A stretch of 64,000 nt of DNA from Cardiocondyla obscurior (taxonomy: Eukaryota; Arthropoda; Insecta; Hymenoptera; Formicidae), in the NCBI RefSeq assembly GCF_019399895.1, contig NC_091885.1, forward strand, positions 1,090,501-1,154,500, read 5' to 3'. Below, in pieces: positions 27,055 to 40,796 of the stretch; position 1 is the first letter of the stretch, and each line of letters starts with the position of its first letter. A program made the translations under genes and the position numbers. The notes under the pieces were generated by a model, which worked only from the letters and a program-made list of their open reading frames with translations, was not told where the DNA came from and searched no databases.

Positions 27055-30000
27055 CTGAAACAGAAAAAGAGAGAAGGAGCTCGCGTGAGATCGCATAAAT
27101 GTCAATTGCGAGTATATACGTCGTCGCCTGGGGGTGCTATCGATACGATGTCGCCGGAAATGCACGACAACGATTCCTCGAGTGTTCGATTATATTGCCG
27201 GTAATAAAAGAACATAAAAGATACTTTTTTGGAATAAAAGTATGGGGGAATGATTTTTATGAATATTTATATATCGGTATAATTTAAAGGGGCGACGTCA
27301 TCAAGTTGCTTTCGCGATATTTCTTTATGCACGGAGATCTTACTTTTTATTTTCTGGCAATAATCGATGAAAATTAATTTCAACGATTTAATAAAGTCGA
27401 AATAATATTATATTTTTTTAAAATAAATTTTTAATTAAGCGTAATAAATTATATATAAATTTTCTTGTCTTTGAAAAATCATGTTAGACCAGAAACTCCC
27501 GAAGTGCTACTTGAATATGACTCGCTACCGATGTCGAGCCCGGCGTGAATAGGACGTTTTAAAATGCAAGATTTTCTTTTACACCTAAATCGGTAAATCT
27601 CTTGACCCACTACCGAGCGCACAATAGACGTATTATAAAAAAAAAACGGTACCGCAGTTACTCGACCGCGGATCTTCTTACGTAGAAGTATCGCACCGAC
27701 CTTCGGCTCGAGCTTTCAATGGTGACGAGGGTCGGCAAAGCTTGGAAAATTGTGCCGCGATTGGATGATCCAGAGAATTGGAAGTAGACACTGGATGCTC
27801 AAATAATAGGAGACAGACCATGTTAAAACGTCTTTCGTAGTTTACCCTTCTCTTTCACTCGCTCTCGTTATTTCTCTTCTTTTGATATGCCAGCGTTAAA
27901 AATAATCCGTTCCGAGATATTCATCGTAATAATTTCTTAAGCTCTTGCATAGTTAAAAAAAAATTTTTTTTTTAGATATTTTTTGCGCGAACAAAATCGA
28001 CATCTTGATATACGTGTCAAAGTTTCTACTTAATAATCCAACGTGTTTTTATTCCACCGGATAAAGCCGGAGAGAAATTGCCGGGCAACAGAAAACCTAA
28101 GCTCGACTCTTATATTTTTTTAAACGCGGCAAACTATATGTGTACACAGAGTACATAAGTATGCGCATGCAACGACTAGTAAAGGTCGGTATCTAACTTT
28201 GTCGTCATTGCCGTTGTCGTCGTCGTTGCCCCTGTCAGAAGAACGGGAATGGACGTGAAGAGCAAAAAGGTTAAGAGCAAGAATTCCTAGGCAGAGACGA
28301 GCTGAAATTTTCAGTACCAGATTAAATGTGGAAGGCTAGAACATTCCAAACGCCAGTCTTGTCTTGTAAATGTAACCCGTGGATAGTTCATAAGATAACG
28401 TCAAGTTTATATTAATTTACTATAGAATAAACCCAGAGCTATATTCCGCGCATGGCGACAATAAAAGAGACGAGAATTTATTTGACTCGCAGATTAGCAG
28501 AATATTACTATGAAGTATTATTGCGTTTAAACTTCGAAGTAGCTTGATGTTAACAGCGTTACTTTACGACCACACCCCGTTGAATTTTCGTCGAAAGTAC
28601 ACACGTGAATTAACAGATTTAATAAAATTGTTAAATTAAATATTTTAAAAATAAACTTTAAAATTAAATTCTAAAATTATTAATATTTAATTAAAAATTT
28701 GAATTTAAAACCTTACGTCAGTTAATTAATTAATATATTTTTTTGAAGTTACATAAGGAAAAACTAACGTACGATTCTCGATTAAATGCAGGTTCGATAA
28801 ATATATCATTTCAATAACTTTCCTTCGAGGAGCAAAGTATATTTCATTTCGTATCTCGAGAACCAATGCCGCGACGTCTATCTTCTTACCCTTTCGCCTG
28901 TCGATCGTTTGGAGCTTCCGATGTCTTTACTCGACATGGTAAGTACCAAAATTCGAACGTCACTTCGAAGTTTTCGCCCGTCCTAGGACACGTCTAAACA
29001 GTTTAGCCAGCGACGCGCGCACGAGAAACGTCGAGCAAACCGAAACTTTCCGCGGAAACCTCACAAGCTTCCGTAATTGAAGAAGGGAGCAAGAGACGAA
29101 GAAGGACTTGGGGTCTGCTTCTCGATTCTGCATATATCTCGGAAAGTAAACTGGTAAACTGGTAATGTTCATCTGGTGGAAATTGTTATGCCCTGTCAGA
29201 AGCAAGCTACGGGTGACGTAGGTCCGAGGCGAATTCGAGAATTTCGAAATCACCCTAAGAGGATTAGATAAGGGAGAATTGCCCACGTTACATCGGTGTA
29301 ACACATTGTTTGCGGTTTTTAGAACATTACAAGAGAAAATCGATGCTCGTTCTCTTCCGTTCCGTCGCATTTTCTCAAACAGTAACATTCGAGCTTAACC
29401 CTCTTTTGCGCCGCTCCACGCCGTCAATTACACGCCGCGATTTTAATTACGCTAACAAGCTACTTGAGTAACAAGACACTCGCGCGTACACTCCCTTTTT
29501 AAAATTACAATTATTCCGTTATATATAAAAAAAAAAATTATTCTACGCTCTCGCTCGATATTCTATGGACGTATCGATTAGCGTCGAATGGCGATTTGCG
29601 AAGCAAAACGTGCGCATAGGGTTATCCATCCACGTGATTGTCGTTGAAGTCGTTAAAATAGAACGGGCCGACGCAGTTGGATCCGAACAAACGGGGAATA
29701 ACGAACACGTTTTGCGTTAACGATGTGACGTTACGCTATTATCCGCGGCTTGAAAAGAAAAGTGACTCGATTGTCGATGCATCAAACGAACATAAAACTC
29801 GCGCATATCCGATTAATTCCTAGTTAAATTAATTGAGAATGAGAAACGAAGAGAGCGTCATAACGTGCTTCCGCGATATTTGTATCGCCGCCGGTTCTCG
29901 TTTTACCGGCGCATATCCGTCGTCTATCCAACAATAACGTCCTCGCTTCCGGTATGTATTCTGGCCTCGACCGTTGAATTACATGATCGGCTTCAAGAGA

Positions 30001-32082
30001 TAAGGGAACTCTCTCTCGACGAGTCACCTTTGGTCGTGACGCCGGGCCGAGAGAGCGCGATTGTATTCCATCGAGAGGATCGTGCTTCGATTTGGCTCGA
30101 GAATTAATTGCGCTGGGATTCGACTTTGCATAGCTGTCGGGGCCGTCGCCTCTTCATGAAACTCGCTAAGTTTCGGGGCAGCGATCACGAATATCGTAGG
30201 CCCTCCGCCTATGACGACTTAACGGTTGCACTAAAATTTGCATCGACAATTTTAAGGAATCGATAATCTACTTTCTTGCGATAACGACGTTTCAGAGCGT
30301 CTGATAGATTGTAACAAAAAAGATTATGGATAAGCTCTTTTTGCTGCGTGCCTTTTAAAAGCCTTCCTCTTCAGGCTTTAACGATATGACAGTCTTCTAA
30401 TAACAGAAAGAAAAAAAAAAAAAAATCGAAATAAAAATAATCAGAAAATAATTAATTTTTCCGCTTTTATATTTTTATATATTGTCATATTTTTATAGTT
30501 TTATAAAAATTAATCGTATCGACATTTTATATTGGTTCTATTATTATATAAGTTTATTTAGTTTTGATTTTTCGTAATTCCTCATTAATCTTTATCTTCA
30601 TTAAGAATTTCTTTATACGATATACCGAATCTCATACGGATTAGAGACTTTGCGCGAACAATGCCACTTTATCAGTCAGTGTAACCCCGAAACTACCTTG
30701 TTCTTGCTCTAAACGACATTAAGAGACACCCTTCTCGCGCGGGCTATGTATTACCGTGTTAGCGTGGGTTATGTTGTTCTTGTACCAGACAATGCGGAGA
30801 GCGCTATTTCTGAGGATATGACAGGCTAATTTCGCTGCATAACTTCCGTTGATATCCTTTCCGTGGGCTATTTCTGAAGTTACTGAAAGCGAATTATAAG
30901 TATACAGAAATATGATAAACTTAATAGTGATAAATTGTTCAATTTTTTTTATTTTTTTTATTAAAAAAATTTTTTTTTTTTAATTTTACAAATATTTAAA
31001 AAAATGTTATTGTCTCATTTACTAAACTATATTGACTAAATTATAGATAATATATCGATCGGGATCCATTATTAAACTTTACGTTCTTCGACAAGTCCGC
31101 GCAGTCATGAGACTCGAAATCTCATCTATTTATCGTTACCTATATTCATATTTTACGTCGAAAAATGGGATGTAGAATTTTTATTAAAGTCTCGATGAAT
31201 ATGCGTGTTATAACATGTTAAGACCCAGAAATAAAACCACACCATAACGCGCGATAGTTTTGCATAATGGACATATGCGGGGGAAGGAAGTGCATAGAGG
31301 GACGACGGGGGGAGAGGGGGAGGAAAGCGGCGGGAACGTTCCGTTACACCGGAACTCTATTTTAATGCTGACTTATCTAAGAGCGGCATAATAACGCACC
31401 TAAAAAAGCGCTATCGTTAAAACTTCTTGCGAGTCGTAGCAGCACACCGAGGTATCTTTAATTTATGCAGTGTCCGCGTTTCGGGCGTTACAGGAGCGGG
31501 AGAAAGGGAGACGGAGGGAGAGACAGACTAGCCCGCGTTACGGTGGCTTTCCCGGAACGAAGTTGAAATTCATTATAAGCAGACATTAATTTTACGCGGA
31601 TTAATAACGACGCTTCCCTGTCCTTTATCACGGGCGGAACACCGTGAGTCGGCGCCGACGCGACGCCCGCGTCTCACCCTGCTGTGTTTTAATTAATTCG
31701 TGCCACGCGCACGTGTTTGTGCAGCCTGTCATTTCGTCGCCGTCTTTTCAATTGACCGAAAAGAGACGCGACCGAGCGAAGGGATATAAAATTGTAGGGC
31801 AGAAGTCAAATACACCGGGGCTAAGTGCCATTAATAATATCTCCGACCGTAATAAAAAAAAAATTATAATAATTATTTGACGAATCAAAAAAAAAATTCC
31901 GTGTTTATAGTACTTTATAAAAGCTAATTCGGCATATATTTAATTAGATTAAAGGATTGTACCAATACGTAACAGATAAAAATAAGCTGGCCACGTAAAT
32001 AAATAGCCTGGGTGTTTTATCAGAAAAAGAAAATCTCGTTTATTTTATACTCCATTTTTTACACTTACTTTTAAATGGAAAA

Positions 32083-32111
32083 TCTCTCTCTCTTTCTCTC
32101 TCTCTTTCTCT
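32083..32111 (+). repeat. CT microsatellite
   Basis: CT units with TTT interruptions, in intron 1. Confidence 0.9.
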
Positions 32112-33643
32112 GATAATAAGAATTAATCTTTTAGCGTTATTTATATATGTTATTTTTATTCTTCGATTAAGAGAGGTCTCTAGGCTTTATCGCTTAAGCT
32201 TATTCGCCGTCGTTGATGTCGAGAAACCGCTTGACATAACGAAGTGCGTGATCATCAGAAATTCACCGCAGTAAATCGTATAATGACTAAGTGCGACAGG
32301 GAGGAACACCGAGTGAGCGATCGTCGCTATCGCCTCGGGCGGCGATAAGATAGAAATTGCTTAATTCACCGTTTCTGCCGAGTGCAACAAAACGCGCTTG
32401 TTGTTCCTCGGTGGATTTACCGCACTGCGCCGTGGCTCGAGCAAACGTGTTACGATGTCGAATCGATGATACTCGCCTGCGCGTCATCATTTTCGTGCGG
32501 TCCGCCCTCCCCGAGGCTCCTGCTTTTCAGAGCTATCGGCCCGTCGTCATGCTGGCTCATCGCGTGCAAACGCTTTTTCCTTTCGTGCCCTTTCGCTCGT
32601 ACCATTTTTGCGCGGAATCATTACCATAGTTACGCCAGCGCTCCAGCTTTATTTCGAAAGCTCCGCCTCGGCGAATTCGCGCACTCCGATCGGTTTCCCT
32701 CGGTTTTCATTTTCATCCCGTTACGCCACTGTATCCGCTATCGGAGCAGCCGGCGTTATCTCGCAATTCGATATACTACATGGACGAACCGCACCGTTCA
32801 TTGTCCCATATTCTTTACGACGTCTATAATGTACGTAATACGTAATTACATCGGCATGCTCAACGTTATTCCACTTGCGAGATATCGATGCATAACTGTT
32901 CTTTGTTCCCGCCTCCTTCGCATAACAGAGCTTGTAGAATTCACCGGCACTTTCTGCGCGACGTAATAATCGCTTTGTCCATGACTCTTGGCATCCAAGC
33001 GATTCGTCTTTGCTCTTGCTCGCACGTGCTTTGTCATTTGCGGGATGCCGGTGCAGTTACATATAAATGTAGGTCCCGATCTAACGGCTGGCAATTAATT
33101 AGCGTAACAATCGCCACGTCAACCGATATAAATATGCTATGTCAGCTAAAACATTGCTGTTAATTTTCTTCGCATCATCAATTTTTTTTTCTCTCACTTT
33201 CTTTTAACGAGAATTACTTAGTATCTATCTCTTGAATCTTGAATCTGAATATTGAATGCATGAGATTAAGATATGTATCTCTGAGATGCACATGCATATG
33301 CATCCTTCATAAATTATATACGTATTTAAGAAGATATACGATGCGATCTTTTGATCTTTTAACGTGATCTTATAAGAATAAATTTCTCTTTTATTTGCAT
33401 CTGGAGTAGATAAATATTAAAAACCATACGTAACCAAAATTTTATTTTAAATCTTCTCAAATTTTCTCTAAATTTTTTCTTTAATTAATTATATGATTTC
33501 TATCTTACGGTAATTAAAAAAAAAATACGTTCTGTATCTTGTTCAATAATAAATTTTATTCGATAAATTTTATGATAAAGGTTACATCTGTCAAAGCAAG
33601 CATTAAAAACAGCATCTGATTTAGTTAGTTAATGTAGATAATT

Positions 33644-33645
33644 TT

Positions 33646-33676
<31 letters not shown>

Positions 33677-33712
33677 TGCTCTCCCTGCGTGTATGTGTGT
33701 ATGTGGGTGTGC
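33644..33712 (+). repeat. compound CT and GT/GTAT microsatellite
   Basis: About 13 CT units at 33651-33676 are followed after a short spacer by a GTGTAT/GTGTG stretch. It lies in intron 1. Confidence 0.9.
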
Positions 33713-36700
33713 GGAGATTTAATTTTGAAGAAATTGCTTCGGACGATCTCTTAACGAATCGGTGGAAAAAAACTGAAGAAAGAAAAATCAGTCTAAAGTA
33801 GTTCCGTCTGGAACGCGAGATTAACGAGAATAGCAAGAACGTAATGTAAAAATACACAAGTAGAAAGGGAGAAGGCGTCCCCGAGGAATCGAGTATAAAA
33901 TTGTCCATGGTCGCGCTCGCGCGACGAGCAATAGGGCCTTTGTCTGGCGACTGGGTGGTTGAAATAAAAAATAATTAGTCGCTTTCAGCTACTAGGCGAT
34001 ATAGTACCGCAAACCTCCTTTGCGCCAGAACGGACGGTTAAGCTTTCCAGCTTGGATAAAGGAGGAATTAACCGTGGAAGTCCTTTATATTCGTTCGCGA
34101 CGTTAAACGCGACTTCTATTGACCGGGCTTCCAACATTAGTGTATTCCACCGCTAGATTCTGGCAAACGTTTGCCAATTCATAAAACGTGATTGCATCTT
34201 TTTCATATTTAAACACGATTAATAGCTTTCATATAATTTTCGGCCATTAAGTCTACTAAATGGATGAAAATCCTTTAACGACGTGAAAGATAATATTTCA
34301 ATAATAACGATGGAAAAAAAGAAAGAAAAGAAAAGAGAAAAAAAAAAAATAAGTTTATGACTTTAACACTGCGCGTTTGCACATAGCAATAAGAATATAG
34401 TCGTAATAAAAATTGGTAGAGAAATAATAAAATAAATTAACAATTACAATTCGTAGGTGACGAACACGAATTAATTGCAATATTAATAATCAAGAGAATA
34501 TGCTGTTAAAGTGCCGAGCTACGCAATAATATTTAGTTTCACGGAATAATTTGATTATCTGAACGCTTATCATTCTGTCACAATAATTCGCTCGAGGATC
34601 TAGTAGTAAAAGTTATAAGTGCTCCAACGTGCACGCGCGGGCATAGTTGTTTCAGACTATTCTACTTATCACGCGAGAAGCTCGCTAACTCTTCCCGGCC
34701 GTGTGCTCACGTCGAATATAAACTTTACGCGCATTTCATTTTCCATCGGGCCCCCCGAATATGCTACATAGTTATCCCACTGGCGATTGCGCGGACTAAA
34801 ACTCTTCAGGCCATTTGATCGAGAAATTGTGACGTTCCTAATAGATAGAAAAGCGACAGGCGAACGGTCGATCAAAAGTTTATGCAGTAATTTCTCGCAA
34901 AACAGGACCATTCAAAGTTAACATTTTCGAGAGCAGGTGGCCCGTGAGTAAGCTCTTCTTAAACTCGTAATGTTTACGGAATCGATTAGGCATGCACGAA
35001 CTATCGATAAAAACATTAGTGCTCGTCTGATTAATGAGCTCGTGGTCCCGGGGCGAGATTTTACATCGGCAAGCGCGAAAGTTCTACGTTACAGCGCGAT
35101 GGTCACGTTCGATAACCGCGCCGCCCAATGACAAGTTCATTTCTTTTACGAGAACGCGCGTTTGATTAACCGGACTAGATTGTATCCCAATAAAGAGAAG
35201 TACCCGACAGTCTCCTTATCTTATCCCGTACCACCTGTCCGAATGGGTTAAGACTCGTATCTGGTCACGCTACGCGAAGTGGATGCTCTCCTTATATACG
35301 CCCGGGCAGTCGGAATTAAAGCTCCGGAGAAGGTTAGGCCGAGGGGACACGGTAAGGCGATGGCCGGCCGACCGGGCATTATCGTATTCAGATGAGGTTC
35401 ACGTGACTAGAAGAGCGACGCTCGACATTAACGTTTCCATTATAGCGATACGACGTACCGCGAATTCTCGTCCGCGGGTGTAATCCTCGAGTTTAATTGC
35501 CGCGTCGGGGACAACAGAGAATGGCGCGATACCGTACTTCCAGCCCCCCCTTCATTCGCTCTTTCGTGCCATTCCGAAAATCGCCGCTCTCCCGGGTACG
35601 ATCCAGCTATGAAAAGTCTACGGTTCCCGGGTGCACTTTTCGCGGGTGCGCATTGTGATTATTTCGCGAGCATACCGAGTGCTAAATTCAACGGAAAGGC
35701 GGCTCGAGCGTTCCTCGGATTATTGCGAAAAGTTTCGCCGAATAGATACGCAATCGTTGTATCTTTTTTTTATTTTTTTTTAAATTTTTTTTTTAACGTG
35801 TTTTAATTGTTAGTAGCTGGTGAGCTTGAAATTAAAAAGGAAATAATTTGCGAATAAAACTTTTGCTCTCCTCTGTACGTTGAGCGTGGAGAGAGAATAT
35901 CGATCTATAATTGTTGTTTCTAAAACATTATTAGCACCGTCGTTTTCCGGATCTGGGTCTCTGGAGTTCTAAACTCGTTCAGCTCGCGAAAATAACCAGC
36001 CGCTGTATCACCGCGAAAACGAAGGTAGAAACAAATAACCGATCGTTCGCGTTATTACAGGTAACGGAGATATTAACCACGCGCAGTGCTCACGTTTCCT
36101 TTCGACGTAGATATAAACTGCTCGCAGGCCGGATATATGTTCTCGCCCGATACGATCCTCGCCCGTCTAATTACAGGTATCCATGGAAGGAACGTGATAT
36201 CTATAGAATTATTTCTGCTTTATTCGTCGCGGAAACGAGCGCATAATTAGACATTTGACCGCAGAAAGTTCGGGGCTGATGCGACTTTAAACTGACGTCT
36301 GGACTCACGTTTCGCCGCGGATGGAAGTAGATGGAACAACGATCGTTAACAACGGTTCCCGCACGATTATTTCGACGAACCGACGAAATAATCGTACGTA
36401 CGCGAGAATAAGTTTCCAAAGCTCTTCCGACGTGAATTCCATGCTAACGCTCGCGTCGCTCTCTGCTCGAAATAACGTAAAGTTCCCATTAAAAGCCCGC
36501 GAAGATAAGGAAAATTCAGCAAAATTAGATCCACTCGTCTCAAAGAAAAATTAATAACTTTGATAAAAAGATCTTTCGTTTTCTAAAAAAAAATTCTCCT
36601 TTCTCCTTCCCCCCAAAAAATGACAAAAACAAAAGAAAACTCTGATTTATATCTTAATGATTACTTCCGATTGTCGCGGAGATATTTCGAGTTTAAAAAG

Positions 36701-37584
36701 TTCAACAACGAACTCGCAGAAAACTTTCCGGAACAACAAAATATTTTATATCGAATATCAGATCAGATCGTCGAGATATAAGGCGCAAGTGGAACAGAAT
36801 AATCGGTATTCTTATGAACGGCTCTTGAAAGCGGCAATAATATATTATGTGTCAATAGTCTCTTTCTTTCTCGTCTCTTCTCTCTTTCTTTTTGCATCGC
36901 TATCTGAGAAACTTTCTCTTGTGGTTAAACTACTTCAAAACTCAATATCGCTGTTTCGTTACACCGCCGCTAAGATACGTACATGCACGACTGCATAGTG
37001 GCAGCCGCATTGCCTTGACATTGACGAATTGCCACACGCTTTACTCTTCTCGGAATTTAAATGGCACCATCTACATATCTGAAAACGAAAGCTTCTCGGC
37101 TGAAAGGCGAGAAAATTTTTTTCGAGATAAAATTGCTTTTAAGCATACTTTATTCACCAGGCTCTTGCCATTAAACCTTTATTAATATCTTTTTAATCAT
37201 CCTTCATCAAACTTTTATTAATCACCTCTACATCTCATTAGCGATTTAAAAGCTTGCCAAATATTTTGTCTTAAATGTCTTAAATAATGTGAATAATATC
37301 AATAATTTTAGGAATAGGGAACTTTTATTTTAATACCTTTTTTAATAATTAATAAAGATTGATTTATAAATATTCATAAAATTAGAAAGAAATTACACAA
37401 TCGTGCTAAAGGCAGGAATTAAATAGTATGTATAGAGAAAAAAAAGAAAAAGAAAAAAAGAAAAAGCGTGGGAGAGAAAATAATGACGACAGACGAAGGC
37501 TACAATGACATGAAATAAATGAAAAGAAAAATAAAAGGAACAATAAAGAGAAAAGGGATTCAGATTAAGGAAAGTGGACATTGT

Positions 37585-37609
37585 AAAAAAAAAAAAAAAA
37601 AAAAAAAAA
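37585..37609 (+). repeat. poly-A (25 nt)
   Basis: One of the longest homopolymers in the window, preceded by 150 nt of A/G-rich sequence from about 37430. No transposon features surround it. Confidence 0.95.
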
Positions 37610-40600
37610 GCGGGAGTTAATGGACAGCTATTGTTAGAGGAAATACGTAGATATTTCTTCGGGAAGAGAAAACGATCTATAAGAAATCTATTAACAATTC
37701 TGAAAGGTCGAGACGATTTTTTTGTAATCAGATTGGCTCACATAATCTCCGTCCGTCCTCCCCTCGATCTTTACTCCTTACTGCTCGTTACCGGCGACTC
37801 CGGGACATAGGGAAGATAATTGTTGCCCGCGGCTGGACAATCGTCGGATAAAGTCGGCTCCTCGTCCCGTTTATGCCCCTCGTTTATGTTAACGCGCGGT
37901 GCACGTGTGCACACACGTTCACGGTACTTACAGTGATAAATTTGTCCGGTGATAAGAGTCCCGATTTTTGTCTTTACGATCCTCAGGGCCCTGGGGCGCG
38001 GGATATGGGGAACGGGGAAACTTCCGGCTCATGGCGTGACTACCTCGAACCCTCCCCCGGTATTCGCCTCTTCCTCTCCCCCTCCCCTTGCTCTCCCGAC
38101 GTGGACGGCAGATACTGCGGAGGGATATACGTGTAAGGGAAGTGTGACTTCGCCGTATAAGGTTATACAACCCACGTGTAATGCCATCGGGGCGCATTTC
38201 ACCCTCGAGTGCACGGGGCGTACTCTCCTTCTCCCTCGCGGTCCCTTTATTTCTTTCGCCTTCTCTTTTCGTCACCTTTGCCGCGAAAGGATGGAACGTT
38301 AGGTTCGAATGTACGCGGAGACCAGTCAATGCCGTCGGGATAGAGACAGAAGCAGGGAGGTGTTACGACGGGAAATGCAGAAACCGGAGACGAGGGCGTT
38401 CCACCTTCGCCGAGTGAGCAGGTAGTTTTTCGCGTGCTTTATGATTATCGATTCTTTCCTGTTCCCCTGTGCTACCCGTCGCGCTCGGTGCGTCGAGACG
38501 GCTCGGGGGGTCGTCACGTGCTAGCTGCCGGTGCGTCCTGTCGCTGACTCAGCCGAAACGCAGCTCGGCATTAATATTAATTACCGCGGCACGAGTGTGC
38601 TCGTGATCGCATGGGTTGGCGTTTTTCGAAAACGCTCGAACGAACTCGCATTCACGAATGCGCCGGCGATAATTATATTTCACCGTTACCGCAAGAACAC
38701 TTTAAAAAAGTACATTACAATCGCACGCTTTGGAATAAGTGACGTGGAAATTAAAATGCGCAATGAGCTTTGTGACTGCGATATACATTTTGATAATTAA
38801 TTACGATTTTTTTTTTTTTTTTTCTTTCTTTAATTTTACGAGAAGCGAATAAGAGAAGGAGAGAGTGAGATAGAAATAAGTAAATATTACCAAGTTAAGC
38901 GCTTCATTGATAAAATATTTATACGCTGTTCCATATACTTAGAACGGTATGGGTATTTCTCATATGCCGGGTAACATAGAGGTTGGTTACGCTGGGCACG
39001 TTTCACATGTCATTCTTTCAGACAGGGATAACGCAGCACCTCACCATTACAAGAGAAACATTTATGAGAAAGGTAACTGATGAGGAGTTTCGTATTTCTA
39101 ACGTAATGATAGGTTTCGTCGATCAATCAGATGTTAATGCTCATTCGTGCAACAACCGCATGAATAATTCTGTCGCCAGTATACTCACACTATGAATATG
39201 AATTCGGATTAACGTGGCGCAGCAAAAACAAAACAAAAAAATAATCGTGACAATTAGCGTAATAGTCATTGCCCAAATATACTTAATATAAATGAGATAT
39301 CGATAAAAATTTGTGGTACACTTTTATTTATAAATTAATTTTAAACAAGATTTAATTTTTTTTAAATATTTTCAAGTTTCTTTTAAATTCTCAAAATAAT
39401 ATTAATTTTAATACAAACATAATTTTTTTTTTTTTTTTCTAAAACGTTATAAAAAATGTATTACAAAGAAGCAGTTTCCTTCTCTCGATACCATCATAAT
39501 TGTTCTTAAAAAACTCAAGTCTAATCATTTGATATTTATAAAGAGACCATCGTGGAACAAGTTGATTGTACTACTTCGCATAAAGACACCATGGATGGCA
39601 AGGTACACATAACCCTTCCGTTTACCGCGATAATGGCGGTATCGAGAAAGAAGGAGACTGAAGGGGCACAGGTAGAGAACGAATAGACTGCAAACAATGG
39701 CCGACCGTTTTCAACAGTGTAAACGGAGTTAAATGCGGCTGAACGAGGAGTAATAACAAAAATGAAATCCGCGGTAGTAATGGAAAAAAGGAACGGGCTC
39801 AGTCGTCAGCAACGACATTCGCGAAGAAACAAAATTGCGACGGTTAGCGTCGTTAAAAATTTATTATCTCGCCGCGATAACAAGCTATAGTTACTTCGAT
39901 GTTGAACAAGCCAGGCGGAATAAATTAATCGCTAAAAATGTCACGTTTTCCAATGAATCTAATAAATTTAAAAGCTCACGTAATTTTAAAATAAGTCTCG
40001 ATGGGGAGGGAGAGAGGTGTATACGTGTAGTACCTCGTGTAGTCTCAAATCTATACCGGGAGAGATGTAGATCTACATTTAACGTTACATTAAAAATATA
40101 TTAATTATTACTAACTACATCTCTTATGTATATGTATAATGTCTCAACGAGGTCACGTTAATTGTTACGACGATCAATAGAAACGGCTTAATGAACACAA
40201 ACGTGATGAGAAACACAAGTAAACATTTATTAAGCAATTCTTTTATGGTCAATTTAGGTCACGTAACAGTTCGAAGATATTTTTGTCGTTGTAGGAATAT
40301 CATCTTCTATCATTATTTATGAGAAAATTCACAGAGATATTAACATAGGATTTTTTTTTCATTTTTTTCTTTTTTTTCTTTTTGTTTAATATTATTCCTC
40401 GCGTTTAATATTTTTAACGGAACGGAGAGCTGGCGTTAGCATAAGGAACAGTCATTATAGGAAGGCGATTTAAAACCCCGAAACCTACGAGCTACTTTCC
40501 GCGAGAATTCGCATTCGCCAGATTACATTCCATGGTACGTGGAGCTGAGAAGATTCGAATACCCGGTGCTGTTTCGCGTCGCTTCCTTAAATTGGCGATT

Positions 40601-40731
40601 CCGGGTGATTTGTGGAGAACGTCGCGCGGTAAAGGCGTCTTGTAAAATGCGAGAAACCACGGTCCACCGATCACTATGGTCCTTGGGGTCGACGACGTAA
40701 CGATATTACTATCGCTTCGCGTGTCGAAAAT

Positions 40732-40760
40732 GAAAAAAAAAAAAAAAAGAAAAAGAAAAG

Positions 40761-40793
<33 letters not shown>
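40732..40793 (+). repeat. poly-A plus (GA)n tract
   Basis: An A run with G interruptions is followed by about 14 GA units at 40765-40792. It lies in intron 1. Confidence 0.95.

Positions 40794-40796
<3 letters not shown>

Noticed and set aside
32382..32966. Longest open frame in the window (about 194 codons, plus strand)
   Set aside because: It opens at GTG rather than ATG, lies in a CpG-rich intron patch with low stop density, and its translation shows no recognisable domain.
37420..37610. A-rich region ending in poly-A, considered as a retroposon tail
   Set aside because: No target-site duplication, promoter boxes or coding remnant were visible upstream; simple sequence is the better explanation.
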